Shown in pieces: positions 24,946 through 32,184 of a DNA stretch of 32,184 nucleotides. Where the stretch lies: contig CALAEX010000212.1 in NCBI GenBank assembly GCA_937891165.1, positions 1 through 32,184 on the forward strand, written 5' to 3'. The notes beneath the pieces were generated by a model, which did not search any database, was not told the DNA's origin, and worked only from the letters and a program-made list of their open reading frames with translations. Each line of letters opens with the position of its first letter. The stretch's first letter is position 1. The translations under genes and the position numbers were made by a program. This stretch comes from an uncultured Lachnospiraceae bacterium (GTDB taxonomy: Bacteria > Bacillota > Clostridia > Lachnospirales > Lachnospiraceae).

Positions 24946-27276
24946 ATGAGTTTTGAGATAAAAGCAAATACTATCAATTCGATTGAAAAAGGAACGACTA
25001 TTTTTCGGGAGAATGAGCCAGCATCTTATGTATGTGTTTTAATTAAAGGTAGTATTTTAGTAAAAAATGATTTTGCAAAAATGCTTCTTCCAGTGGGAAG
25101 CTTTTTTGGAGTTTGTGATTTATCTAAGGGACATTATATTGCGGAATATATTGCAGCAGAAGATAGCGTTTTGTATGCATTTGTTGTAAAGGATAAAGCA
25201 ATGCTTCGAGTAATGCTTGGAGAAAATAATAAAGATTATCGTGGTCTTATGATAAATACGATGACAAGATATTTTTATGAATTATCAAGGGCAAATAAGG
25301 AGTATTATAAATTAGCTAGTGAATTATATCAGTTATCCAAAGATAGTTATACAAAGTATAAAGAATTTTGTAGGGAAGCAGGAGAGGGAATGAATTTTTT
25401 GCCAACATTAGAAATAGCTTCTCCTTATCAAAAAAAGTCTCTAAAAGAAAGAAAAGAAATGCTATACTATGGAGAGTTAGCAAGAGTCCCTTTGGAAGTA
25501 CAAAAAAACTTTTTTGGTTGTGGAATTGAATTAACAATGTTCCATGCAAAAGAATTGACAGAGTTAATTACAGTTGTTTCAGAGGGTACTAAAGAGGTTT
25601 GTGATTATGTATTAAAATATTTTTTTGCTTTATATCAAAACGGCTCGCAAAATCTTTTGCTATATTTAATAAAGCTTGCAAATGAAACAAATAAAAAAAA
25701 TCGTCCATTGCATGGTTTGCAAGCATTAATTGATAAGTTAATAGAAGAATTTCATCGAATCAGTGAAATTTTACTTCGATGTATGGGAAATCTTCCAGAA
25801 ATTGATAAAGAGCGTATCCAGAAGATGTATACAGCATTTTTAAATAGTGAAGATTATGTGGAGGAGAAAGGTAAAGATGACCTTTCGGATGAGGAAATTT
25901 GTCGTAGTTTAAAGGGAACATTACAGCAATTGTTGAATTTTTCAGAGTTGCCAAAAGAGAAAACAGAGAGTTTTGTGCAGGCAATCCAACAATTTGTAGT
26001 AGCAAAAGATAGAATGTCTACAGAGGACAATTTCCGTGCATTACGCCGTCAGATTGCAGATGGTTTTTATTTGTTATACCGTACCATCTTTTTGAAGACG
26101 TTAGAGGAAGAAGAAAGTTCATTACCAAAAGTGGTAGAATTATTTTTAAACTATGGGTTTACAGATGAGCGTTTATTGTTGAAGGAACAGATTGTAGAAT
26201 TATATCGTTTGCGTGTCTCTACGCGTCATTCCTATCATTGTACGATATTTACAATTCCAGAGTGGTTACGTGCTGTATATGAGGGAAAGCGACAGCCGTC
26301 CAAAAATGAATTTGATTTAGAGTATACAGAAGTGCTTCGTGAACGAAAAAAATTAGGCGAAATTACAGCCGAAGAAGAAGCAAGACAAGCTTCCAACCAA
26401 ATGTTGAAATTAGAGCATGAAATTCAAAATATGTTCCGTTATAATCATCGTTTGGTTAATGGTCAGCCAAGTATTTTTGTTCCTGTATTATGTAGTGAGC
26501 AAATGATGAGTGGTCCAGGACGAGCGTTAGTAAGTAAAGACCGTATTGGTCAAACAATAGAAAAATATCGAGAAATTGATTTTTCTGTTTTCTATCGAGA
26601 ATTAAATTATGCAGATGCCAATTATCATATTGAAAAAGAACAAGTCATGAAGGAAATTGTTCCTGATATTATTTTATTTCCAACGTATGGACAAAAGGCA
26701 ATTATGTGGCAGGAATTAAGTTGTAAGAGAAGAGACTGGGCAGGTAGATTTTTATTCCCGATTATGATGGATGGTTCTGTAGATGATTTAATAATTAAAA
26801 CATTTGGACGTTTTCGTTGGGAACTGTGTCGTACAATGCAAGGTAGTTCTTGGAATAATATACAATATCGTTCTCTTACTTCGGAATATTCGGATTATAT
26901 TCAGTTTTATAAAAAGAATAAGGATATTTCAGAGGAACGAAAAGAAAAGGTGAAGCAGCAGATTTCAAAAGCTAAAAATAGTACAAGAGAAGTATTTGTA
27001 CAAGATTATGAACTTTGGATAAAGGCAGAATGTATGGGAGCAATGCGTTTAAATAAAGTATCGAGAGAGATTCTTGCAATGTATTGTCCGTTTAATGCAA
27101 ATATTCGTGCCACATTGGAAACTCAGCCAGCGTTTGTTGATGCGATAGCACGTTATAAGAGAGAACGTCAAAAGAAAGTAAAAGAATTGGAATTTAAGTA
27201 TCATATGTATACAAATAAACAGGGAATTGAATTAACACAGCCATTACAAGATAATTTAGAGTTTTATAAAAAGTAG
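24946..27276 (+). CDS. Large protein with N-terminal degenerate cyclic-nucleotide-binding-like domain
   Basis: The 776-residue protein starts MSFEIKANTINSIEKGTTIF at the ATG at 24946, which has AGGGAGGAAA before it; a longer reading from 24892 lacks such a site. Residues about 1-105 look like a CRP-type beta roll (FRENEPASYVCVLIKGSILV, then LPVGSFFGVCDL), but the cAMP-binding Gly-Glu...Arg-x-Ala cassette is absent. The rest is long helical, soluble and acidic, with no DNA-binding domain; the C-terminal third (from about 500) has many aromatic residues. It fits no enzyme family I know. A -10-like TATACT at 24898-24903 suggests its own promoter. The next gene is another large uncharacterised protein, perhaps a partner. 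Confidence 0.75.
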   Translation: MSFEIKANTINSIEKGTTIFRENEPASYVCVLIKGSILVKNDFAKMLLPVGSFFGVCDLSKGHYIAEYIAAEDSVLYAFVVKDKAMLRVMLGENNKDYRGLMINTMTRYFYELSRANKEYYKLASELYQLSKDSYTKYKEFCREAGEGMNFLPTLEIASPYQKKSLKERKEMLYYGELARVPLEVQKNFFGCGIELTMFHAKELTELITVVSEGTKEVCDYVLKYFFALYQNGSQNLLLYLIKLANETNKKNRPLHGLQALIDKLIEEFHRISEILLRCMGNLPEIDKERIQKMYTAFLNSEDYVEEKGKDDLSDEEICRSLKGTLQQLLNFSELPKEKTESFVQAIQQFVVAKDRMSTEDNFRALRRQIADGFYLLYRTIFLKTLEEEESSLPKVVELFLNYGFTDERLLLKEQIVELYRLRVSTRHSYHCTIFTIPEWLRAVYEGKRQPSKNEFDLEYTEVLRERKKLGEITAEEEARQASNQMLKLEHEIQNMFRYNHRLVNGQPSIFVPVLCSEQMMSGPGRALVSKDRIGQTIEKYREIDFSVFYRELNYADANYHIEKEQVMKEIVPDIILFPTYGQKAIMWQELSCKRRDWAGRFLFPIMMDGSVDDLIIKTFGRFRWELCRTMQGSSWNNIQYRSLTSEYSDYIQFYKKNKDISEERKEKVKQQISKAKNSTREVFVQDYELWIKAECMGAMRLNKVSREILAMYCPFNANIRATLETQPAFVDAIARYKRERQKKVKELEFKYHMYTNKQGIELTQPLQDNLEFYKK

Positions 27277-27343
27277 AGTAGTATAATCAACTTGGATACG
27301 CTTATCCGAGAGAAAGAAACAAATGGAGGAAAGGAATGAAAGA

Positions 27344-29386
27344 ATGGCTTTATTTGATTTTGGAAGTAAAAAGAAATTTGAAGAACTAAAAAAATGTCTG
27401 GATGAGGAAAATTATGATGCAGCAGTCGTAATAGCAGATAAAATTTCATTACATAAAGCAAAATCTATTTCCGAATTGAATTTACTCGGAAAAGCGTATA
27501 AGCAACATGACGATTTTCTTTTGGCAAAAGATTTTTTTGAACGTTCCTATGAACAACGATGTTCTCGTACGGTTTTAATGGATTTAATGGATTGCTGTTT
27601 ACAATTAAAAGATGTAGAGAGTACAGAACGTTATTTTAATGAATATCAGAAATTAGTGCCAGAAGATAAAGTAACACAATATAAATATCGTTATGAGATT
27701 GAGAAGAAAAAAGGTAGAGACCGAAATCTTTTAATTATGATTTTAGAAGAATTAAAGGTGTTAGAGTATCTAGAAGAATATGCTTACGAGTTAGCAAGAC
27801 AATATCATGAAGCAGGAAGAAAGCAAGAATGCATCAATGAATGTAAAGAAATTATTTTATGGTTTGGTGTTGGCGATAGTGTGGAACGTGCAAGGATACT
27901 TCTTGCATATTATAGAGGAGAGATTAGTTTAGATGAAGTACAATCGGAGGGCAAATATCGTCCAAAGCAGTATCAAGAACCAGTCGTAAATACAGAGGAA
28001 CAAGAAATTGATGGGTGGATTGCTAAAAAAGCGGAAAAATTGCGAGAAGAAGTAAGAAAAATTGAGGAAGATGTTAACTTTCGAGATGAAGTAAGGAAAG
28101 CGGAAGAAGCAGCAAGAGCAAGAGAAGCAGCAAGGCGTGCAAGTGAGATAAAAAGAGTAAAGGAAGAAGCAAAGCGTGCAGAGGAATTAAAGAAAGCACA
28201 AGAAGCAGAAAAAGAAAAAAAACGAGAAAAAGAAGCAAAGTATGCGGAAGAATTAAAAAAGGCAAAAGAAGAAGCAAAACGTGCAGAAGAAGTAAGACGT
28301 GCAGAGGAAATCGCAAGGTCAAGAGAAGAATTAAAACGAGCAGAAGAGGCAGTAGCTAGAGCGAAGGAAGAAGCAAGAAGAGTAGAAGAAACGATAAAAG
28401 CAAAAGAGGAAATAGGATATGTGAAAGATACGGAAGCTACAGACACGGAGCAATCCCAATCCATGCTGACAGAATCAGAGCAAGAGTTAGTGTCGCAAGA
28501 ATGGACGAAAGAAATAGCAGCAGAAGTAGAGGAAGTATTTTTAGAGGAATCCATCAAAGAGCAAGAAACTATTTTTTCTTTACCAATGGGTGAGGTGGAA
28601 ATTTCTAAAGTAGAACATGAGGAATTAGTAAAGCTGTTACAGAAAAAACAAGTTTCTCTTTCTGAGATTTTAAAAAGTTTTGGAAGAGTAGAGAGTATAA
28701 AACAGCAGGTGATTCATAGTTTGGATATTTCATTAAAAACAAAAGAAAACTCTTATTTTCTTTTGATGGGTGAACCTAAGTCAGGTAAAACAACATTGGG
28801 ATTGTCTATGATTCGATTGTTATTTGAACTTGGCTTAGTATCCTATGACCGTACGGCTACCATTGATGCTTTACAATTAAATCAAATTTCATTAAAAGCA
28901 TATGGAAATCAACTTAGAAATTGCAATTTAATTATTGAACATGCAGGAAGTATGACGGAAAAAACAGTAGAAAGTTTAATTGCATTTTTTAGAGAGAATA
29001 AAGAGAAAAATTGTTTAATATTAGAGGATTCTGAAAATAAAATAAAAGCCATGGTAACAAAAGAAAAAGATTGGTCTGTGTTATTTTATAATCAAGTCGT
29101 ATTACCAGAATATACAACAGAGGAATTGGTTGGATTTGCATACGATTATATCACAAAAGAGGACTATAGCATAGATAGTATAGCCGCTAAAGTCCTCCGT
29201 GATAAGATTGATGAGATTGTAAAAACTCATGGAAAGGAATCGTCATTATTTTATGTGATGCAATTGACTAAACAAATACTTTCTCGTGCGGAACAAAGAG
29301 TTAGTAATGTGTTGCTTGGAATGGTATCACAAGGAAAAATTCAGATAGGAAATTATCTGATTGTTCTTAAAGAAGATATTTTGTAA
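27344..29386 (+). CDS. TPR-like / charged coiled-coil / P-loop ATPase-like protein
   Basis: The 680-residue protein starts MALFDFGSKKKFEELKKCLD at the ATG at 27344; an ATG at 27323 has a poorer site. Residues about 10-200 are helical pairs like tetratricopeptide repeats (LNLLGKAYKQHDDFLLAKDF). Residues about 229-355 are a low-complexity coiled coil rich in Glu, Lys, Ala and Arg (repeated KRAEE-like units), probably a long rod. From about 445 there is a helical lead, then YFLLMGEPKSGKTTLGLSMI, a Walker A near 475-483, followed by NLIIEHAGS (Walker B-like but without the usual Asp) and an ATPase-like tail. No membrane segment. Its place 67 bases after the cNMP-fold protein suggests a common function, unknown. 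Confidence 0.78.
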   Translation: MALFDFGSKKKFEELKKCLDEENYDAAVVIADKISLHKAKSISELNLLGKAYKQHDDFLLAKDFFERSYEQRCSRTVLMDLMDCCLQLKDVESTERYFNEYQKLVPEDKVTQYKYRYEIEKKKGRDRNLLIMILEELKVLEYLEEYAYELARQYHEAGRKQECINECKEIILWFGVGDSVERARILLAYYRGEISLDEVQSEGKYRPKQYQEPVVNTEEQEIDGWIAKKAEKLREEVRKIEEDVNFRDEVRKAEEAARAREAARRASEIKRVKEEAKRAEELKKAQEAEKEKKREKEAKYAEELKKAKEEAKRAEEVRRAEEIARSREELKRAEEAVARAKEEARRVEETIKAKEEIGYVKDTEATDTEQSQSMLTESEQELVSQEWTKEIAAEVEEVFLEESIKEQETIFSLPMGEVEISKVEHEELVKLLQKKQVSLSEILKSFGRVESIKQQVIHSLDISLKTKENSYFLLMGEPKSGKTTLGLSMIRLLFELGLVSYDRTATIDALQLNQISLKAYGNQLRNCNLIIEHAGSMTEKTVESLIAFFRENKEKNCLILEDSENKIKAMVTKEKDWSVLFYNQVVLPEYTTEELVGFAYDYITKEDYSIDSIAAKVLRDKIDEIVKTHGKESSLFYVMQLTKQILSRAEQRVSNVLLGMVSQGKIQIGNYLIVLKEDIL

Positions 29387-29391
29387 TGATA

Positions 29392-29727
29392 TTATACTCT
29401 AAATTGTAGTGCAATATCAGATTTTAATGTTTGGCCGCCAACGGAGCGTACTCTTTTAGAAATATTAAGTATATAGGAAGAATCCTTAGCGTAGGATTCG
29501 AGAGGTTCTATTTCAATTTCGTTGGTTTGTGGATTGTAATGAACGGCTGTCTTTAAAGGACGATTGGAAGTATCTGTTACATATAAATTCATATTATTGA
29601 TGCTGGCGGGGTCAAGGGGGGCGGTAAATTTTACGCGCCAGACAAATTTTCCTGTTTTAAACTTTAAATTTTGTTTGACTTTTCCTTCCATTTCACTTGG
29701 AATAGATTCAAAATTGATGAAATTCAT
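29392..29727 (-). CDS. Single-domain SbsA Ig-like (Big_5) protein
   Basis: The 111-residue protein starts MNFINFESIPSEMEGKVKQN and has the Ig-like pattern of bacterial surface proteins: FVWRVKFTAPLDPASINNMN, then LYVTDTSNRPL and SSYILNISKRVRSVGG, ending in ALQFRV. Usually such domains sit in long exported proteins; here it is alone with no signal peptide. The start at 29727 is chosen because GGAG lies 9 bases before it, while the ATG at 29736 directly touches that site. It is convergent with the previous gene, with 5 bases between stops. Confidence 0.72.
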   Translation of the reverse strand: MNFINFESIPSEMEGKVKQNLKFKTGKFVWRVKFTAPLDPASINNMNLYVTDTSNRPLKTAVHYNPQTNEIEIEPLESYAKDSSYILNISKRVRSVGGQTLKSDIALQFRV

Positions 29728-29736
29728 ATGACGCAT

Positions 29737-29991
29737 CTCCTTTTTTAGTGTTATTATTATTATATTAACATATTCTTTGGAGTTTGAACAGAGAGGAAAA
29801 AAATATTATTGGAGAAACACTAGGGATTATAACAGAAATGCTCGGAAATTAATTATAAAAAATGCTTTACAAATGGGAAAGAATAAAGTATATTTACTTG
29901 GTATTAATTAGTTTTACAATGAAGTTATATAATGGAATGAAAAAATAAAAATGATAGAATATAGTATTTGGTTTTGACCGAGGTGTAAAAA
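29737..29991. other. Divergent intergenic region between Ig-like gene and murA
   Basis: The 255 bases hold the minus-strand promoter listed separately and, toward murA, a TATAAT-like hexamer near 29926-29932 without a clear -35. I see no open reading frame or RNA gene here. Confidence 0.4.
29759..29788 (-). promoter_or_regulatory. Promoter of the Ig-like gene
   Basis: On the minus strand TTCAAA (29788-29783) and TATAAT (29764-29759) are separated by 18 bases. The start would fall near 29752, about 25 bases before the ATG at 29727. The -10 is perfect and the -35 moderate. Confidence 0.5.
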
Positions 29992-31290
29992 ATGGAACAA
30001 TATATAATTAAAGGTGGTACACCACTGGCAGGAGAAGTAGTAATTAGTGGAGCAAAAAATTCAGCACTTGGTATTTTGGCTGCGGCTGTGTTAACAGAAG
30101 AAACAGTATGTATTAAAAATTTACCGAATATTCGAGATATCAATGTATTGTTACAGGCAATTGAAGGAATCGGTGCGAGAATTCAACGTATAGATGAACA
30201 TACGGTTATGATAAATAGTGCTAATGTACATCCTATGGCAGTGGATGATGAGTATATTAGAAAAATCAGAGCATCTTATTATTTGATTGGTGCATTGCTT
30301 GGTCGTTTCAAAAAAACTCAGGTAGTGCTTCCTGGAGGATGTAATATTGGAAATCGCCCAATTGACCAGCATATTAAAGGGTTTGAAGCACTAGGTGCTA
30401 GTGTTGCAATTCAGCATGGTATGATTATTGCAGAGGCAGCTAAGTTAACAGGCAGTCATATTTATTTGGATATTGCTAGTGTAGGTGCTACGATTAATAT
30501 TATGTTAGCTGCTTGCTTGGCAGAAGGTCAGACAATTTTAGAAAATGCAGCGAAAGAACCACATGTAGTAGATGTTGCAAACTTTTTAAATAGTATGGGG
30601 GCAAATATTAAAGGTGCTGGTACAGATGTGATTCGTATTACAGGAGTAAAGAAATTGCATGGTAGCACATATTCGATTATTCCAGACCAAATTGAGGCAG
30701 GAACATTTATGTTAGCTGCGGCAGCAACAAGAGGGGATATTACAATTCGTAATGTTATTCCAAAACATTTAGAAGCAATCTCTGCAAAATTAGAAGAAAT
30801 AGGGGCATTTGTAGAAGAATTTGATGATTCTGTTCGTGTGGTAGCAACAAAGCGGTTAGGTCATACCCATGTAAAGACATTGCCTTATCCTGGTTTTCCA
30901 ACCGATATGCAGGCTCAGATTACAACATTGCTTGCATTATCAGAAGGCACAAGTATTGTAACAGAGAGTATGTTTGAAAGTCGTTTTAAATATGTGGATG
31001 AATTAGTTCGTATGGGTGCTTCCATTAAAGTAGAAGGAAATACGGCAATTATAGATGGTGTAAAAGGAGTAACAGGAGCTACGGTTTGTGCTCCTGATTT
31101 AAGAGCTGGAGCAGCACTTGTCATTGCAGGTTTAGTAGCAGAAGGTTTTACGGTAGTAGAGCAGATAGAATTCGTAGAACGTGGCTATGAAAATTTTGAA
31201 GGAAAACTATGTAAATTAGGGGCAAACATTGAAAAGATTGATATGAAAGATGAAAAATCGTTTCAAAAATTCAAACTTCGTGTAGGCTAA
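29992..31290 (+). CDS. murA: UDP-N-acetylglucosamine 1-carboxyvinyltransferase
   Basis: The 432-residue enzyme has the EPSP-synthase-like double fold with the MurA residues in place: Lys-22 and Asn-23 in SGAKNSALG, the active-site Cys-117 in VLPGGCNIGNRPIDQH (also the fosfomycin target in this family), PYPGFPTDMQAQ near 300, and ESMFESRFKYVDEL. It transfers enolpyruvyl from PEP to UDP-GlcNAc, the committed step of peptidoglycan synthesis. GACCGAGGTG lies before the ATG. Clostridia often carry two murA genes; which this is cannot be told from the window alone. The final residues are a charged tail ending KFKLRVG. Confidence 0.97.
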   Translation: MEQYIIKGGTPLAGEVVISGAKNSALGILAAAVLTEETVCIKNLPNIRDINVLLQAIEGIGARIQRIDEHTVMINSANVHPMAVDDEYIRKIRASYYLIGALLGRFKKTQVVLPGGCNIGNRPIDQHIKGFEALGASVAIQHGMIIAEAAKLTGSHIYLDIASVGATINIMLAACLAEGQTILENAAKEPHVVDVANFLNSMGANIKGAGTDVIRITGVKKLHGSTYSIIPDQIEAGTFMLAAAATRGDITIRNVIPKHLEAISAKLEEIGAFVEEFDDSVRVVATKRLGHTHVKTLPYPGFPTDMQAQITTLLALSEGTSIVTESMFESRFKYVDELVRMGASIKVEGNTAIIDGVKGVTGATVCAPDLRAGAALVIAGLVAEGFTVVEQIEFVERGYENFEGKLCKLGANIEKIDMKDEKSFQKFKLRVG

Positions 31291-31300
31291 AAATATAAAG

Positions 31301-31331
31301 AAAAGGTTCGCTGTTGTTTAGCGAACCTTTT
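31301..31331. terminator. Bidirectional terminator between murA and metK
   Basis: AAAAGGTTCGCT (31301-31312) and AGCGAACCTTTT (31320-31331) form a perfect 12-bp stem with a 7-base loop. The stem carries A and T tracts at its two ends, so it can end transcription of murA on the + strand and of metK on the - strand. It sits 10 bases after the murA stop and 13 before the metK stop. Confidence 0.92.
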
Positions 31332-31344
31332 GTATTTTGTAAAA

Positions 31345-32184
31345 TTATAAATATTTCTTTAATGTTTCTACTTTATCAAGTGCTTCCCATGGTAAGTTAA
31401 GGTCATTTCTTCCAAAGTGACCATAAGCGGAAGTCTGCTTGTAAATAGGTCTTCTTAAATTGAGCATTTTAATAATTCCAGCTGGTCTTAAATCAAAGTT
31501 TTCACGAATAATAGTTTCTAATTCTGCTTCGGATTTTACACCAGTACCAAATGTATCTATCATAACAGAAGTAGGCTGTGCTACACCGATTGCATAAGAA
31601 AGCTGAATTTCACAACGCTTTGCAAGTCCTGCTGCCACTAAATTCTTAGCTACATAACGTGCAGCATAACAAGCGGAACGGTCTACTTTTGTACAGTCCT
31701 TACCAGAAAATGCACCGCCGCCATGTCTTGCATAGCCACCATAAGTATCTACGATAATTTTACGACCTGTTAAACCACTGTCACCATTTGGACCACCAAT
31801 AACGAAACGACCAGTTGGATTGATAAAGAACTTTGTAGTTGCATCAATCATATGTGCTGGAAGTACAGGCTCAAATACATATTTTTGAATATCTTCATGA
31901 ATTTGTTCTTGTGGAATTTCAGGTGCGTGTTGTGTAGATAATACAACTGCATTGATATGCACAGGTTTTCCTTCTTCGTCATATTCTACGGTTACTTGAG
32001 ATTTTCCATCTGGACGAAGATATGGGAGGGTACCATCTTTTCTTACTTTTGTTAATTGTCTTGTTAATTTGTGTGCTAAGGAGATTGGATAAGGCATATA
32101 TTCTTCTGTTTCGTCAGTAGCATAACCAAACATCATACCTTGGTCACCAGCACCGATTGCTTCAATGTCAGCATCTGTCATTTT
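31345..32184 (-). CDS. metK: S-adenosylmethionine synthetase, C-terminal part (N-terminus outside window)
   Basis: The frame runs from the window edge to a stop at 31345-31347 and gives about 279 residues of MetK. Recognised parts are GAGDQGMMFGYATDET, the ATP-site region; FFINPTGRFVIGGPNGDSG; and the signature GGGAFSGKDCTKVDRSACYA (family consensus GKDPTKVDRSAAY). The apparent first Met at 32181 is an internal residue, since coding continues to the window edge. The enzyme makes S-adenosylmethionine from methionine and ATP. The start and any upstream riboswitch lie outside the window. Confidence 0.97.
   Translation of the reverse strand, partial: KMTDADIEAIGAGDQGMMFGYATDETEEYMPYPISLAHKLTRQLTKVRKDGTLPYLRPDGKSQVTVEYDEEGKPVHINAVVLSTQHAPEIPQEQIHEDIQKYVFEPVLPAHMIDATTKFFINPTGRFVIGGPNGDSGLTGRKIIVDTYGGYARHGGGAFSGKDCTKVDRSACYAARYVAKNLVAAGLAKRCEIQLSYAIGVAQPTSVMIDTFGTGVKSEAELETIIRENFDLRPAGIIKMLNLRRPIYKQTSAYGHFGRNDLNLPWEALDKVETLKKYL

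Noticed and set aside
27973..28557. 194-codon open frame on the minus strand, very rich in Ser and Ala
   Set aside because: It is the antisense of the charged coiled coil of the + strand protein. The repeated GAA/GCA/AAA codons keep it open; it has no ribosome binding site or sensible protein pattern.
1..32184. tRNA genes, CRISPR arrays or intact insertion sequences
   Set aside because: No repeat-spacer pattern, no transposase frame and no tRNA-like cloverleaf was noticed. A tool-based scan could still find a short tRNA.

Overview
The window looks like chromosomal DNA of a low-GC Gram-positive anaerobe of the class Clostridia, most likely Lachnospiraceae-like. The reasons are strong AGGAGG-type ribosome binding sites, AT-rich codon use, a large Gram-positive SRP RNA, the gene neighbours (tatD, rsmA, tadA, murA, metK) and the style of the surface polysaccharide genes. 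The family is an inference from general resemblance; no marker gene settles it.

Bases 1-16944 hold the 3' part of a Wzx/Wzy-type surface polysaccharide (capsule or exopolysaccharide) operon, all on the + strand. It starts inside a PglE-like sugar aminotransferase. A PglC-like initiating phosphoglycosyl transferase follows, then a GNAT/PLP-enzyme fusion and an ATP-grasp ligase, which together suggest an aminoacyl- or acyl-decorated amino sugar. Next come one GT4 and three GT2 glycosyltransferases, an EpsG/Wzy-like polymerase, a polysaccharide pyruvyl transferase and a Wzx flippase. The operon ends with an unusual trio: a MenD-like TPP enzyme, a shortened paralogue that has lost its catalytic and cofactor residues, and an SDR epimerase/dehydratase-like protein. 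The 3' edge is decaying: it carries a ferredoxin-like gene scrap and a wecB (UDP-GlcNAc 2-epimerase) with an in-frame TAA where the family has Gln. A hairpin at 16991-17013 probably ends transcription.

Bases 17130-21475 are an accessory block. It contains a two-gene cassette of unknown function (- strand), a DUF3990 ART-like toxin overlapping an XRE-domain antitoxin, and an AAA-ATPase-like/PD-(D/E)XK protein. The toxin gene sits behind a textbook promoter carrying two palindromic sites 30 bp apart. A 40-bp imperfect direct repeat flanks the toxin-antitoxin module.

Bases 21500-32184 are mostly core genome: SRP RNA (ffs) with its own promoter and terminator, tatD, rsmA, a GNAT, tadA, two large poorly characterised proteins (a degenerate cNMP-binding-fold protein and a TPR/coiled-coil/P-loop protein), a one-domain Ig-like protein on the - strand, murA, and the convergent, window-truncated metK. 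No tRNA, CRISPR array or intact transposase was seen.
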